A DNA stretch of 13,372 bases, from the NCBI GenBank assembly GCA_002317355.1, contig DCJC01000035.1, positions 1 to 13,372 on the forward strand, in the 5' to 3' direction. The position numbers and the translations under genes were made by a program. The notes below the pieces were generated by a model. The model was not told the origin of the DNA, did not search any database, and saw only the letters and a program-made list of their open reading frames with translations. Of this stretch, positions 1-8,146 are shown piece by piece (within the stretch, counting starts at the first letter, position 1; each line of letters begins with the position of its first letter). Source of the stretch: Prevotellaceae bacterium UBA1710. Lineage in GTDB: Bacteria > Bacteroidota > Bacteroidia > Bacteroidales > Bacteroidaceae.

Positions 1-150
1 ACGTTAACGTTAAATTCATTTGTTTCTTTTGTATTCCAAGGTTTTCTTTTGTTTTTTTAAAACGCGACAGCAATTCGTCGAACTGACGTTAGTTTAAGAG
101 GACAAACCGCAAAAAGTGGCATATTTCAAGGGTGTGAGTAGGGAGATACT

Positions 151-214
151 CCATCGATAGTCCATCGAAACGATGGAGCAGCGATGGAGATGCGATGGAC
201 ATGCGATGGAGATG
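151..214. repeat. 11-bp CGATGG tandem repeats with inverted copies
   Basis: CGATGG starts at 171, 182, 193 and 204, exactly 11 bp apart. The units are CGATGGAGCAG, CGATGGAGATG, CGATGGACATG and CGATGGAGATG. Two inverted copies (CCATCG) start at 151 and 162, again 11 bp apart, so the two halves face each other across an AAA spacer at 168-170 and can fold (TCCATCG/CGATGGA). The array lies about 165 bp upstream of the operon's promoter -33 element. It may be a copy-number-variable intergenic repeat or a set of protein-binding sites spaced near one helical turn; the sequence alone does not decide. Confidence 0.8.
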
Positions 215-340
215 CTTCGGAGGAAGAACGGAATAAGAGCGAAGGTAAATCGGAGTAGAAACGAGAGATATATGAATGAAAAATGAGCAAAAAAAGCAAG
301 GAGAGCCATCTATCAGAACCATACATTTTTGACCAAAATC

Positions 341-368
341 ATATTTTTACAATCATTCGTAAAAATAT
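341..368. promoter_or_regulatory. Perfect 10-bp dyad upstream of the operon promoter
   Basis: ATATTTTTAC (341-350) and GTAAAAATAT (359-368) are perfect inverted copies around an 8-nt spacer. The dyad ends 11 bp before the -33 element. Wider flanks are also partly symmetrical: GACCAAAA at 331-338 faces TTTTTTGGTTC at 377-387, which covers the -33 box. No T-tract follows on the + strand, so an intrinsic terminator is unlikely. The position suits an operator for a dimeric regulator, but no regulator is encoded in the window. Confidence 0.5.
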
Positions 369-379
369 TAAGGATATTT

Positions 380-410
380 TTTGGTTCTTTAGATATTTTT
401 AATAATTTTG
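380..410 (+). promoter_or_regulatory. Bacteroidota-type promoter of the SusC/SusD operon
   Basis: TTTG at 380-383 and TAATTTTG at 403-410 are separated by 19 bp. This matches the known Bacteroidota housekeeping consensus TTTG-N19-21-TAnnTTTG with no mismatch. The start of transcription should fall near 416-418, leaving a 5' leader of about 100 nt before the ATG at 521. It is the only good promoter I see upstream of the five-gene operon. Confidence 0.75.
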
Positions 411-422
411 CATCTCAGTTGA

Positions 423-442
423 ACCACACTTGATTGTGTGGT
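423..442 (+). promoter_or_regulatory. Hairpin or palindrome at the start of the operon leader
   Basis: ACCACAC (423-429) and GTGTGGT (436-442) form a perfect 7-bp stem with a TTGATT loop. It lies only about 6-25 nt after the predicted transcription start. It could be a 5'-end hairpin that stabilises the mRNA or a DNA operator just downstream of the promoter. No T-tract follows, so it is not an attenuator-type terminator by itself. Confidence 0.45.
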
Positions 443-520
443 AATTACACTTATTCGTAGATATCTAAATTCCAACAAAGACCAAGGAAATCGAATACAA
501 GCAATTATAGTAAATCATTT

Positions 521-3500
521 ATGAAACAAAAACTTATCCTGTTTTTAGCCGGGATGCTGTTTGCTGTTGCATCAGCTCTGGCACAGACAAAAATTACGGG
601 TACTGTTCTCGATCAAGAGATGGGCGAACCTGTAATCGGCGCTACTGTCATGGTACAGGGTGCCAAGAAGGGTACTGTCACTGACATTAATGGTAAGTTC
701 ACCATTGATGTTCCAAGTGGCAAAAAGTTATCAATCAGCTATGTCGGCATGAAGACTCAGGTCGTTGCCCCAAAGCAAGGCATGATTGTCAATCTTGTAA
801 GCGATGGCCTTCTTGAGGACGTCGTTGTTACTGGTATGGTGAAGACCGACAAGCGACTCTTTACCGGAGCTACCGCTAAGTTGGATGCTTCTTCTACCAA
901 GATTGATGGTATGGCAGATATCTCACGTTCTCTTGAGGGACGTGCTGCTGGTGTCAGCGTACAGAACGTATCAGGTACATTCGGTACAGCCCCAAAGATT
1001 CGTGTACGTGGTGCTACATCTATCTACGGTTCTTCAAAGCCTCTATGGGTTGTTGATGGCGTAATCATGGAGGATGTAACAGAGGTTAGCGCAGAAGACC
1101 TTTCATCTGGTGATGCTGAGACATTGATCTCAAGTGCAATCGCTGGTCTTAACTCTGACGATATTGAGTCGTTCCAGATTCTTAAGGACGGTTCGGCTAC
1201 TTCCATCTATGGTGCTCGTGCTATGGCTGGTGTCATCGTTATCACAACAAAGAAGGGTAAGGCTGGAAGTGCTTTCGTTAACTATACTGGTGAATACACC
1301 ATGCGCCTGAAGCCTTCTTACAGCAACTTCAACATCATGAATTCTCAGGATCAGATGTCAGTCTATCAGGAACTTGAGCAGAAGGGTTACCTCAACTACG
1401 CAGAAATCGCAAACAAGTCAGAAAGCGGTATCTACGGCAAGATGTATCAGCTTATTTCTGAATATGACCCTACAACTGGTCAGTTCGGTCTTGCAAATAC
1501 AACTGCTGCCCGCAACGCATATCTCCGTGCTGCCGAAATGCGCAATACAAACTGGTTTGACCGTCTGTTCTCCAACAGCATCATGCACAACCATTCTGTA
1601 AGCGTGTCATCAGGTACAGAGAGATCACAGCACTATGTTTCCGTAAGTGCTATGTATGACCCAGGATGGTATAAGAGAGGTAAGGTAGAGCGTTACACAG
1701 CTAACCTCAACTCTACTTTCAACATCAGCAAGAAGCTGGAGTTTAACGTCATCGCAAACGCTTCTCACCGTAAGCAGGAGGCTCCTGGCACTATTGGTAA
1801 GGAGACTGACCCTGTAACAGGTGAGGTAAAGCGTGACTTCGACATCAACCCATATTCATACTCAATGAACACCTCACGTGCGTTGGATGCAAACACATTC
1901 TACACACGTAACTATGCTCCATTCAACATCTTCAGCGAGTTGGAGAACAACTATATGGATCTTGGTGTGAATGATTTCCGCGTGACTGGTAGCTTGAAGT
2001 ATAAGCCTATCAAGAAGTTGGAGCTCACATTGCTCGCTGGTATTCAGAACACCACTACAAATCAGGAGCACTTCATCCTCGATGATAGTAATCAGGCTAT
2101 GGCTTACCGTGCAATGGGTAACTCAACGATTCGTGAGGATAACCCATTCCTCTACACCGACCCTGACAACATCTATGCTCTGCCTATCACCGTTCTTCCT
2201 GATGGTGGTATCTACGAGCGTACAGACCGCAGTATGTACAAGTGGGACACACGTATCACAGCAGGCTATAACGATGTATTCGCAGAGGATCATATCGTAA
2301 ACCTCTACGGTGGTATGGAAACCAACTATGTGGATCGTCACAAGACATGGTTCCGTGGTTGGGGCATGCAATATACTATGGGTGAGATTCCTAATTATGC
2401 TTATCAGGTATTCAAGAAGGGTTCTGAGGAAAACACAGACTACTATACACTCGAAAACACACACGAGCGTAGTGCTGCCTTCTTCGCCAACGGTACCTAT
2501 TCATATAAGGGACGCTACACCATCAATGGCACATACCGCTATGAGGGTACAAACCGTATGGGCAAGAGCCGTGCAGCTCGCTGGTTGCCTACATGGAACG
2601 TGTCTGGCTCATGGAACGTGCATGAGGAGGAGTTCTTCGAGAAGTTCGAGCCTACCCTATCCCACCTCTCTCTCCGTGCATCCTACTCACTTACAGCTGA
2701 GCGCCCAAGCATCTCAAATGCCATCGTAGAGATTGGCAGTAAGACACCTTGGCGTCCATTCGCAAGTGTTCGTGAGTCAATGCTCTACATCAAGAACCTT
2801 GCAAACGAGGATCTCACATACGAGAAGAAGCATGAGTTCAACCTCGGTCTTTCTGCAGGTTTCCTCAATAACCGCATCAACCTTGAGGTGGATTGGTACA
2901 AGCGTAACAACTATGACCTTATAGGTTATGCGACTACACAGGGTATCGGTGGTCAGATTCAGAAGCTCGGTAACATTGCTTCCATGAAGGCTAATGGTAT
3001 AGAGGTAAGTATTACCACCAACAATATCAAGACTCAGGATTTCAGCTGGTCAACCAACTTCATCTACTCTCACACACATAACGAGGTGACTGATCTCCAG
3101 ACAACAGCTAACGTGATGGATCTCGTTTCTGGTACCGGATTCGCTCGTGAGGGGTATCCTGTCGGAAGTATATTCTCTATCCCATTCAGGGGACTCAACG
3201 ACGAAGGTCTTCCTATGTTCCTTGATCAGGATGGCAACATCACCACTACTGGCATCTACTTCCAGGAATCTGACAAGGATAAGCTCAACTTCCTTGAGTA
3301 CTCTGGCTCGATTGAACCTACCGACGTGGGTTCATTAGGCAACGTATTCAAGTATAAGAACCTCTCACTCAACGTGTTCGTTACATACTCCTTCGGCAAT
3401 GTAGTACGTCTCGATCAGGTATTCTCAAACGAATATACCGACCTCACATCTACACCAAAGGAGTTCAACAACCGCTGGACTGTTCCTGGCGATGAGAAGT

Positions 3501-4324
3501 TCACTAACATCCCAGTTATTGCCTCTAAGCGTCAGAATCAGAACGATTCACACCTTTCATACGCTTACAACGCATACAACTACAGCACAGAGCGTATTGC
3601 TAAGGGTGACTTCATCCGTATGAAGGAGATATCTCTTGCATACGACTTCCCAAAGAGTATCACAAACAAGCTTAAACTTGCAAACCTCTCTCTCAAGCTT
3701 CAGGCTACCAACCTCTTCCTTATCTACGCAGATAAGAAACTGAATGGTCAGGATCCTGAGTTCTTCAATTCAGGTGGTGTAGCAGCTCCAACTCCTAAGC
3801 AGTTCACAGCTACTCTCCGCATGGGACTTGGTGGCAGCGAGTCAACAGTAAAGAAGGAAGATGGCCGTGTAGCTATGCTTCAGTCTGACCTCGACAATGC
3901 AAACAATGAAATCAACCGTCTCCGCAGCCAGTTGGCTAACCAGCAGCCTCAGACTACCGTCAAGGAAGTTGTGAAGGAGGTTGTAAAGGTTGAGAAGGAA
4001 AAGCAGTTCATGCCACTCTCTATCTTCTTCGCTCTCAATTCAGCTTCACAGCTTGAGGCTGGTGAGGAAGTAAATCTCCGCACTATTGCAGAGGCAGCAA
4101 AGAAGAACCCAGACCTTAAGGTATATCTCACAGGCTATGCAGACAGCGCAACAGGTACAGAGGAGATCAACAACAAGATCTCAGCTCAGCGTGCAGAGTC
4201 AGTAGCTCAGGCACTTGAGAAACTCGGTGTAAGCCGTAGCCAGATGGTAATCAGTAGCAAGGGCGGTGTAAGCATGCTCGAGAACACAGCTTACGATCGT
4301 CGCGTTATCGTTGAGGTAAAATAA
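521..4324 (+). CDS. SusC/RagA-type TonB-dependent transporter fused to a C-terminal OmpA-like domain
   Basis: This is an outer-membrane channel of the SusC/RagA type, which takes up a substrate together with a SusD lipoprotein using TonB energy. The signal peptide is at residues 1-21 (cleavage after ALA). A carboxypeptidase-D-like beta-sandwich follows at about 25-95 (ITGTVLD...GEPVIGATV). A TonB-box-like LEDVVVTGM is at 98-106, the plug at about 110-247 (DGSATSIYGARAMAGVIVITT) and the barrel runs to about 1104. There is no STN domain, so direct anti-sigma signalling is not indicated. SusC proteins usually end at the last barrel strand. Here KQFTATLRMGLGG is followed by a heptad coiled coil (V1117, L1120, L1124, A1127, I1131, L1134, L1138), a KEVVKEVVKVEKEK linker and an OmpA-like domain (about 1163-1267). 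That domain has GYAD (D1208), QRAESV (R1224) and YDRRV (1258-1262), which fit the known diaminopimelate-binding pattern. The frame is continuous with no sign of error. Substrate unknown. Confidence 0.93.
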   Translation: MKQKLILFLAGMLFAVASALAQTKITGTVLDQEMGEPVIGATVMVQGAKKGTVTDINGKFTIDVPSGKKLSISYVGMKTQVVAPKQGMIVNLVSDGLLEDVVVTGMVKTDKRLFTGATAKLDASSTKIDGMADISRSLEGRAAGVSVQNVSGTFGTAPKIRVRGATSIYGSSKPLWVVDGVIMEDVTEVSAEDLSSGDAETLISSAIAGLNSDDIESFQILKDGSATSIYGARAMAGVIVITTKKGKAGSAFVNYTGEYTMRLKPSYSNFNIMNSQDQMSVYQELEQKGYLNYAEIANKSESGIYGKMYQLISEYDPTTGQFGLANTTAARNAYLRAAEMRNTNWFDRLFSNSIMHNHSVSVSSGTERSQHYVSVSAMYDPGWYKRGKVERYTANLNSTFNISKKLEFNVIANASHRKQEAPGTIGKETDPVTGEVKRDFDINPYSYSMNTSRALDANTFYTRNYAPFNIFSELENNYMDLGVNDFRVTGSLKYKPIKKLELTLLAGIQNTTTNQEHFILDDSNQAMAYRAMGNSTIREDNPFLYTDPDNIYALPITVLPDGGIYERTDRSMYKWDTRITAGYNDVFAEDHIVNLYGGMETNYVDRHKTWFRGWGMQYTMGEIPNYAYQVFKKGSEENTDYYTLENTHERSAAFFANGTYSYKGRYTINGTYRYEGTNRMGKSRAARWLPTWNVSGSWNVHEEEFFEKFEPTLSHLSLRASYSLTAERPSISNAIVEIGSKTPWRPFASVRESMLYIKNLANEDLTYEKKHEFNLGLSAGFLNNRINLEVDWYKRNNYDLIGYATTQGIGGQIQKLGNIASMKANGIEVSITTNNIKTQDFSWSTNFIYSHTHNEVTDLQTTANVMDLVSGTGFAREGYPVGSIFSIPFRGLNDEGLPMFLDQDGNITTTGIYFQESDKDKLNFLEYSGSIEPTDVGSLGNVFKYKNLSLNVFVTYSFGNVVRLDQVFSNEYTDLTSTPKEFNNRWTVPGDEKFTNIPVIASKRQNQNDSHLSYAYNAYNYSTERIAKGDFIRMKEISLAYDFPKSITNKLKLANLSLKLQATNLFLIYADKKLNGQDPEFFNSGGVAAPTPKQFTATLRMGLGGSESTVKKEDGRVAMLQSDLDNANNEINRLRSQLANQQPQTTVKEVVKEVVKVEKEKQFMPLSIFFALNSASQLEAGEEVNLRTIAEAAKKNPDLKVYLTGYADSATGTEEINNKISAQRAESVAQALEKLGVSRSQMVISSKGGVSMLENTAYDRRVIVEVK

Positions 4325-4337
4325 AGACACAAAAGTT

Positions 4338-5927
4338 ATGAACACATTATTAAAATATACATACGCTGGCGCGATTATCCTCGGTGCAACATGCATGACG
4401 AGTTGTGACGACTTCCTCGACACAAATCCAGACAACCGCGCAACTATAGATAATGAGCAGAAGGTGGAGAACGTACTTGTAGGTGCCTATCCAGATAAAG
4501 ATCATATCTATGTAGCCGAACTCGTTTCGGACAATATCGACGACTATGGTGAGAACAATCCAGAGACAGAGCGTTTCTGCGAGGACACCTGGGCGTGGAA
4601 GGATGAGAAAGAAAACGACAATGAGTCACTCAACGATTTCTGGGAAAGCTCATTCGTATCTATCTCTGCTGCCAATGAGGCATTGAAGGCTATCGCAAAA
4701 TTGCCTGAATCTTCTGCTATGAAGGAAGCGAAGGGTGAGGCTCTTATGTGCCGTGCATACAACTACTTCATGCTTGCAAATATGTTCTGTATGCCATACG
4801 ATAAGGCAAAGAATGACAAGCAACTCGGCCTACCTTACCTCACAGAACCAGAGGTGAAGCTCAATCCTACATACAAGCGTGGAAACATGACTGAACTCTA
4901 CAACCATATTCAGGCTGATATCGAGGAAGGTCTTCCACTTGTAAACGGTTCATACTACACAGTTCCTAAGTATCACTTCAACAAGCGTGCTGCTTACGCT
5001 CTCGCCACACGTTTCTATCTCTTCACCGAGCAATGGGAAAAGGCAATCGATGCAGCTACAATGTGTCTTGGAGATAATCCTGCAGCTATGCTTCGCGACT
5101 GGAAGGCTATGGCAGCAATGACACAGAGCTTTGATGCTATCAGCTACCAGTTTATCAATGCTGATGAGAATGCCAACCTCCTTCTGCTCACATCTTACTC
5201 AGGCGCTGGTTTGTTCTTCGGTCCTTATCGCTATAACAGCCGTTACTCTCATGGTAAGTACCTTGCAGAACGTGAGGACATACGTGCTACACAGCTTTGG
5301 GGTGGTTACACTTCATTCTATGTAACTCCAAAGGCATACGCAGCAACAAACCTCGACAAGACAGTGTTCTGGAAGTTGCCTTACATCGTTGAGTACACAG
5401 ACCCTGTGGCTAAGATTGGTTATTATCGCACAGTATATCCAACTCTCACTACAGACGAGACTCTCCTCTCACGTGCAGAGGCTTACATCATGCTCAAGCA
5501 GTATGACAAGGCTTGTGCTGATATGAATATGTGGATGCACTCTATGACAAAGAGCCAGACTGTAATCACACCAGATCTTGTTAATAGTTTCTACAACCAG
5601 GCTAAGTACTCTTATTCTGATGCTAATGGACTTGAATCTCAGCTTAAGAAGCATCTCAATCCTGCATTCGCAATCGATGCAGAAGGAAGTACTCAGGAGA
5701 ATATGCTTCAGGCTGTGCTGACCTTCCGTCGTACAGAGACAATGCACATGGGTCTTCGTTGGTTTGACATCAAGCGCTACGGCATCGAGATTCCTCGTCG
5801 TGTAATGAACGCTGACGGCGTTCCAGCCAAGAAAGTTGACTTCCTTTCAAAGGACGATCCTCGCCGTGCTCTCCAGCTCCCAAACAAGGTGCTTGACGCA
5901 GGCTTAGAGAAGAATCCAAGAAACTAA
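4338..5927 (+). CDS. SusD/RagB-type nutrient-binding outer-membrane lipoprotein
   Basis: This is the lid partner of the SusC channel encoded 13 nt upstream. SusD-type proteins sit on the extracellular mouth of SusC and bind substrate. A lipoprotein signal ends in MTSC with C23 as the lipid anchor, followed by the acidic DDFLD stretch seen in many SusD proteins and fitting surface export. Family marks are the helical repeat segments at about 137-150 and 216-245, LLSRAEAYIMLKQYDKA at 377-393, and the C-terminal RRTETMHMGLRWFDIKRYG at 464-482, which matches the usual RR.E...G.RWFD.RR region. At 529 residues the length is normal. Substrate-binding residues in this family are not conserved, so the ligand cannot be read from the sequence. 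Confidence 0.93.
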   Translation: MNTLLKYTYAGAIILGATCMTSCDDFLDTNPDNRATIDNEQKVENVLVGAYPDKDHIYVAELVSDNIDDYGENNPETERFCEDTWAWKDEKENDNESLNDFWESSFVSISAANEALKAIAKLPESSAMKEAKGEALMCRAYNYFMLANMFCMPYDKAKNDKQLGLPYLTEPEVKLNPTYKRGNMTELYNHIQADIEEGLPLVNGSYYTVPKYHFNKRAAYALATRFYLFTEQWEKAIDAATMCLGDNPAAMLRDWKAMAAMTQSFDAISYQFINADENANLLLLTSYSGAGLFFGPYRYNSRYSHGKYLAEREDIRATQLWGGYTSFYVTPKAYAATNLDKTVFWKLPYIVEYTDPVAKIGYYRTVYPTLTTDETLLSRAEAYIMLKQYDKACADMNMWMHSMTKSQTVITPDLVNSFYNQAKYSYSDANGLESQLKKHLNPAFAIDAEGSTQENMLQAVLTFRRTETMHMGLRWFDIKRYGIEIPRRVMNADGVPAKKVDFLSKDDPRRALQLPNKVLDAGLEKNPRN

Positions 5928-5955
5928 TTGTAACTTATAATTTGTAACTTGTAAT
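5928..5955. repeat. 14-bp tandem duplication in the gap before the metallohydrolase gene
   Basis: TTGTAACTTATAAT (5928-5941) and TTGTAACTTGTAAT (5942-5955) match at 13 of 14 positions and fill almost the whole gap between the SusD stop and the next ATG at 5957. The other gaps in this operon are 13-16 nt and lack such a repeat, so one unit may be an added copy. It lies where a ribosome would bind and so could alter translation of the downstream gene. Confidence 0.7.
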
Positions 5956-5956
5956 T

Positions 5957-6856
5957 ATGAAGAATATATTTTATACACTTCTGCTTGCAGCCAGCGCATT
6001 AACGCTTGCTTCTTGTACTGCCGATGATCCAGATGAGAGCAAGAGCGTTATCGTGACACCTAACGAGGAGCAGACAGAATTCGATAAGTGGCTGGAGACA
6101 AACTACACCACTCCATATAACATCGATTTCAAATACAGATATAAGGAGGTTGAGTCAGATTTCGACTACTACACCATTCCTGCCAAGTATGAAGATGCTG
6201 TAATGATGGCTCATCTTGTGAAGTATCTCTGCGTAGAGACCTACGACGAGGTTGCTGGTACAGCCTTCACACGCCGCTATTTCCCTAAGATGTTCTTCCT
6301 TATCGGCGAGTGGGAGTATCGTAATAATGGAACTATCATCCTCGGTACTGCAGAGGGTGGACGTAAGATTCTGCTTTCAGGTCTCAACCACCTCAACTCA
6401 GCAATGGCAATGGGGCCAGAGGCAATGAATCAATATTACTTTAAGACCATTCACCATGAGTTCACCCACATCATGAACCAGACAAAGGATATTCCAGCTG
6501 ATTTCCAGTTGGTTACTGGTACCGGTTATGTTGGTGATATGTGGAATGAAGAGCCATACGAGTCAGAATATCTCAAGAACGGCTTTATCACTGACTATTC
6601 ACAGCATTCTTATCAGGAGGACTTCGCTGAGATGCTGTCCATGTACATCACCAATAGTGAGGACAGATGGAACGGATGGTTGGAGAAAGCTGGTGAGGTT
6701 TCTGCTTCCAAGATTAGCGCAAAGCTTGAGATTGTACGCCGTTATATGAAGGAAAACTTCAACATCGACATCGACCAGCTTCGTGCAACTGTTCAGCGTC
6801 GTCAGGCAGATATTTTCTCAAACAAGGTTGATCTTTTTGACATAACAGTAAAATAA
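5957..6856 (+). CDS. HExxH zinc metallohydrolase-type lipoprotein of a SusC/SusD operon
   Basis: The protein has 299 residues with a lipoprotein signal ending in LASC (C20) and then TADDPDES, an acidic start that fits surface export. The zinc-protease motif HEFTH is at 167-171 (H167 and H171 as ligands, E168 as general base). EDFAE at 221-225 is the likely source of the third, acidic zinc ligand, as in gluzincin-like enzymes. I recognise it as the substrate import-associated zinc metallohydrolase lipoprotein type, a family known to sit next to SusC/SusD genes. The natural substrate of these proteins is not established as far as I know. It probably cleaves or modifies the nutrient before uptake. 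All motif residues are present, so it should be active. A proteinase role is more likely than glycan cleavage, but this is inference. Confidence 0.85.
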   Translation: MKNIFYTLLLAASALTLASCTADDPDESKSVIVTPNEEQTEFDKWLETNYTTPYNIDFKYRYKEVESDFDYYTIPAKYEDAVMMAHLVKYLCVETYDEVAGTAFTRRYFPKMFFLIGEWEYRNNGTIILGTAEGGRKILLSGLNHLNSAMAMGPEAMNQYYFKTIHHEFTHIMNQTKDIPADFQLVTGTGYVGDMWNEEPYESEYLKNGFITDYSQHSYQEDFAEMLSMYITNSEDRWNGWLEKAGEVSASKISAKLEIVRRYMKENFNIDIDQLRATVQRRQADIFSNKVDLFDITVK

Positions 6857-6872
6857 TTAAAGCATTAAAATT

Positions 6873-8132
6873 ATGAAGACAAATAAATTTTTCATTCTTC
6901 TTCTCGCTCTTTCCACTTTACTGTTACAGTCATGTCTGAAAGATCAGGAGGATATATTCGACAAGTCATCTTCACTGCGTATGCAGGAGGTGCTTGATAA
7001 GACTAAGGCTGCACTCACTGGCAATGCGAATGGCTGGGCTCTCGACTACTACCCTGACCGTAACCTCAGTTATGGTGGTATTGCGTATGCTATCCAGTTT
7101 AATGGAACAGCGGCAACAGTCTATTCTCAGGAATCAGAAAAGAGTGAGACAAGCCTTTACAAACTCACCAACGACAATGGTCCAATCCTTAGTTTTGACA
7201 CATACAACTCACTGATGCATGCCTACGCTACTCCTTCATCAAGTGAATATGAGGCAAAGGACGGAGATTTCGAGTTTATCATCATGGATGTACAGAGCGA
7301 CGTCATCACACTCAAGGCAAAGCGTTCTGGCAACATAATGTACATGCGTCGTCTTTCTCAACCAGCAAAAGACTATATTGCAGCCGTTCAAGACATAGAG
7401 GAGAAGATGTACTCTGGTAAGTACGCATTCGTTATTGACGGTGATTCCATCATCACAAGACGCAGTAAGAACGTCTTTACTTTCACAGACCCAAACACAG
7501 GCGAAAGTACTGATATTCCTTTCCTCACAACACCAAACGGCTTTGAGTTTAAGGAGGCTGTCACAATCATGAATAAGGAGGTGACTGGTTTCACTTATTC
7601 AGACAATGGCATCTGGGCAAATCCAGCAGACAACTCTGTTGCACTTGCAACAATACCTCAGCCTCTGTCAGAACTCTTCATCAACCAGAACTGGTTCTTC
7701 AAGGCAAGCGCAATGTCAGAAGCTGCCCTTCAGTATTTCACCTACGTAAAGAATGGTAGTGCAGGAGAAGGTGAGAATGTTAACTATATGATTCTTGGTC
7801 CTAACGACATCCTTGGATATTCTGGTGCTTACGGATTCTCATTCATCAGTGGTAGTTATGGAGGTTCTCTCATCATTAACCCATACATTATCGATGAAAA
7901 GACTATCTTCCTCGAATTTGCATCAAAGGGTGAAGGTGACGGAGTATGGTACTTCCAGAATGCGAAGTACAACTACGCAATAGCAGCAATTACAGGTGCT
8001 AAGGGCTTTACATACGAGCTCACATGTGATGATCCAAAGAATCCTACATGGGTTAAGATGGAACAACTTGAGAACCCAGACATGTATTTCACTGTATTCA
8101 AGGAAGAGATTGCGAGTCCATTTGATAACTAA
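6873..8132 (+). CDS. DUF4302-type lipoprotein
   Basis: This is a 419-residue lipoprotein whose signal ends in LLQSC (C21), followed by LKDQEDIFD. It resembles DUF4302 proteins by NGWALDYYPD at 53-62, LSFDTYNSLMHAYATPS at 106-122 and GDFEFIIMD at 131-139. These are followed by a predicted beta-rich body with many aromatic residues. Proteins of this family are typically found beside SusC/SusD and HExxH lipoproteins, and their function is unknown. The gene starts 16 nt after the metallohydrolase gene and ends 14 nt before the next, so it belongs to the operon. It may be a surface binding protein for the transported substrate. No catalytic motif is visible. The family call is from recognition, not a search. 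Confidence 0.8.
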   Translation: MKTNKFFILLLALSTLLLQSCLKDQEDIFDKSSSLRMQEVLDKTKAALTGNANGWALDYYPDRNLSYGGIAYAIQFNGTAATVYSQESEKSETSLYKLTNDNGPILSFDTYNSLMHAYATPSSSEYEAKDGDFEFIIMDVQSDVITLKAKRSGNIMYMRRLSQPAKDYIAAVQDIEEKMYSGKYAFVIDGDSIITRRSKNVFTFTDPNTGESTDIPFLTTPNGFEFKEAVTIMNKEVTGFTYSDNGIWANPADNSVALATIPQPLSELFINQNWFFKASAMSEAALQYFTYVKNGSAGEGENVNYMILGPNDILGYSGAYGFSFISGSYGGSLIINPYIIDEKTIFLEFASKGEGDGVWYFQNAKYNYAIAAITGAKGFTYELTCDDPKNPTWVKMEQLENPDMYFTVFKEEIASPFDN

Positions 8133-8146
8133 AAAAGAACTATTAC

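Larger units (their letters stand above)
1..379. other. Gene-free upstream region
   Basis: I see no convincing gene here. The open frames on the minus strand between 89 and 326 are under 80 codons, overlap one another in three frames, and read through the short tandem repeats, so they look like chance frames. The left end is T-rich with an ACGTTAACGT palindrome at 1-10 that is cut by the window edge and cannot be judged. The stretch contains the 11-bp repeat array (151-214) and the dyad at 341-368, both listed separately. It probably separates the operon at 521 from an upstream gene outside the window. Confidence 0.6.

Noticed and set aside
151..214. Possible CRISPR-like array
   Set aside because: The units are 11 bp with no unique spacers, and orientation flips inside the array; this is a short tandem repeat.
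89..326. Overlapping minus-strand open frames of 66-77 codons upstream of the operon
   Set aside because: Three frames are open at once over low-complexity and repeat sequence, with no recognisable protein features, no suitable promoter on that strand and no start signal.
521..800. SusC protein as an STN-domain signal transducer paired with an anti-sigma factor
   Set aside because: The mature N-terminus starts directly with the carboxypeptidase-D-like domain, with no room for an STN domain, and no sigma/anti-sigma pair lies in the window.
2310..2729. 139-codon + strand frame inside the SusC gene
   Set aside because: It is an out-of-frame shadow of the intact barrel coding sequence and lacks any recognisable domain.
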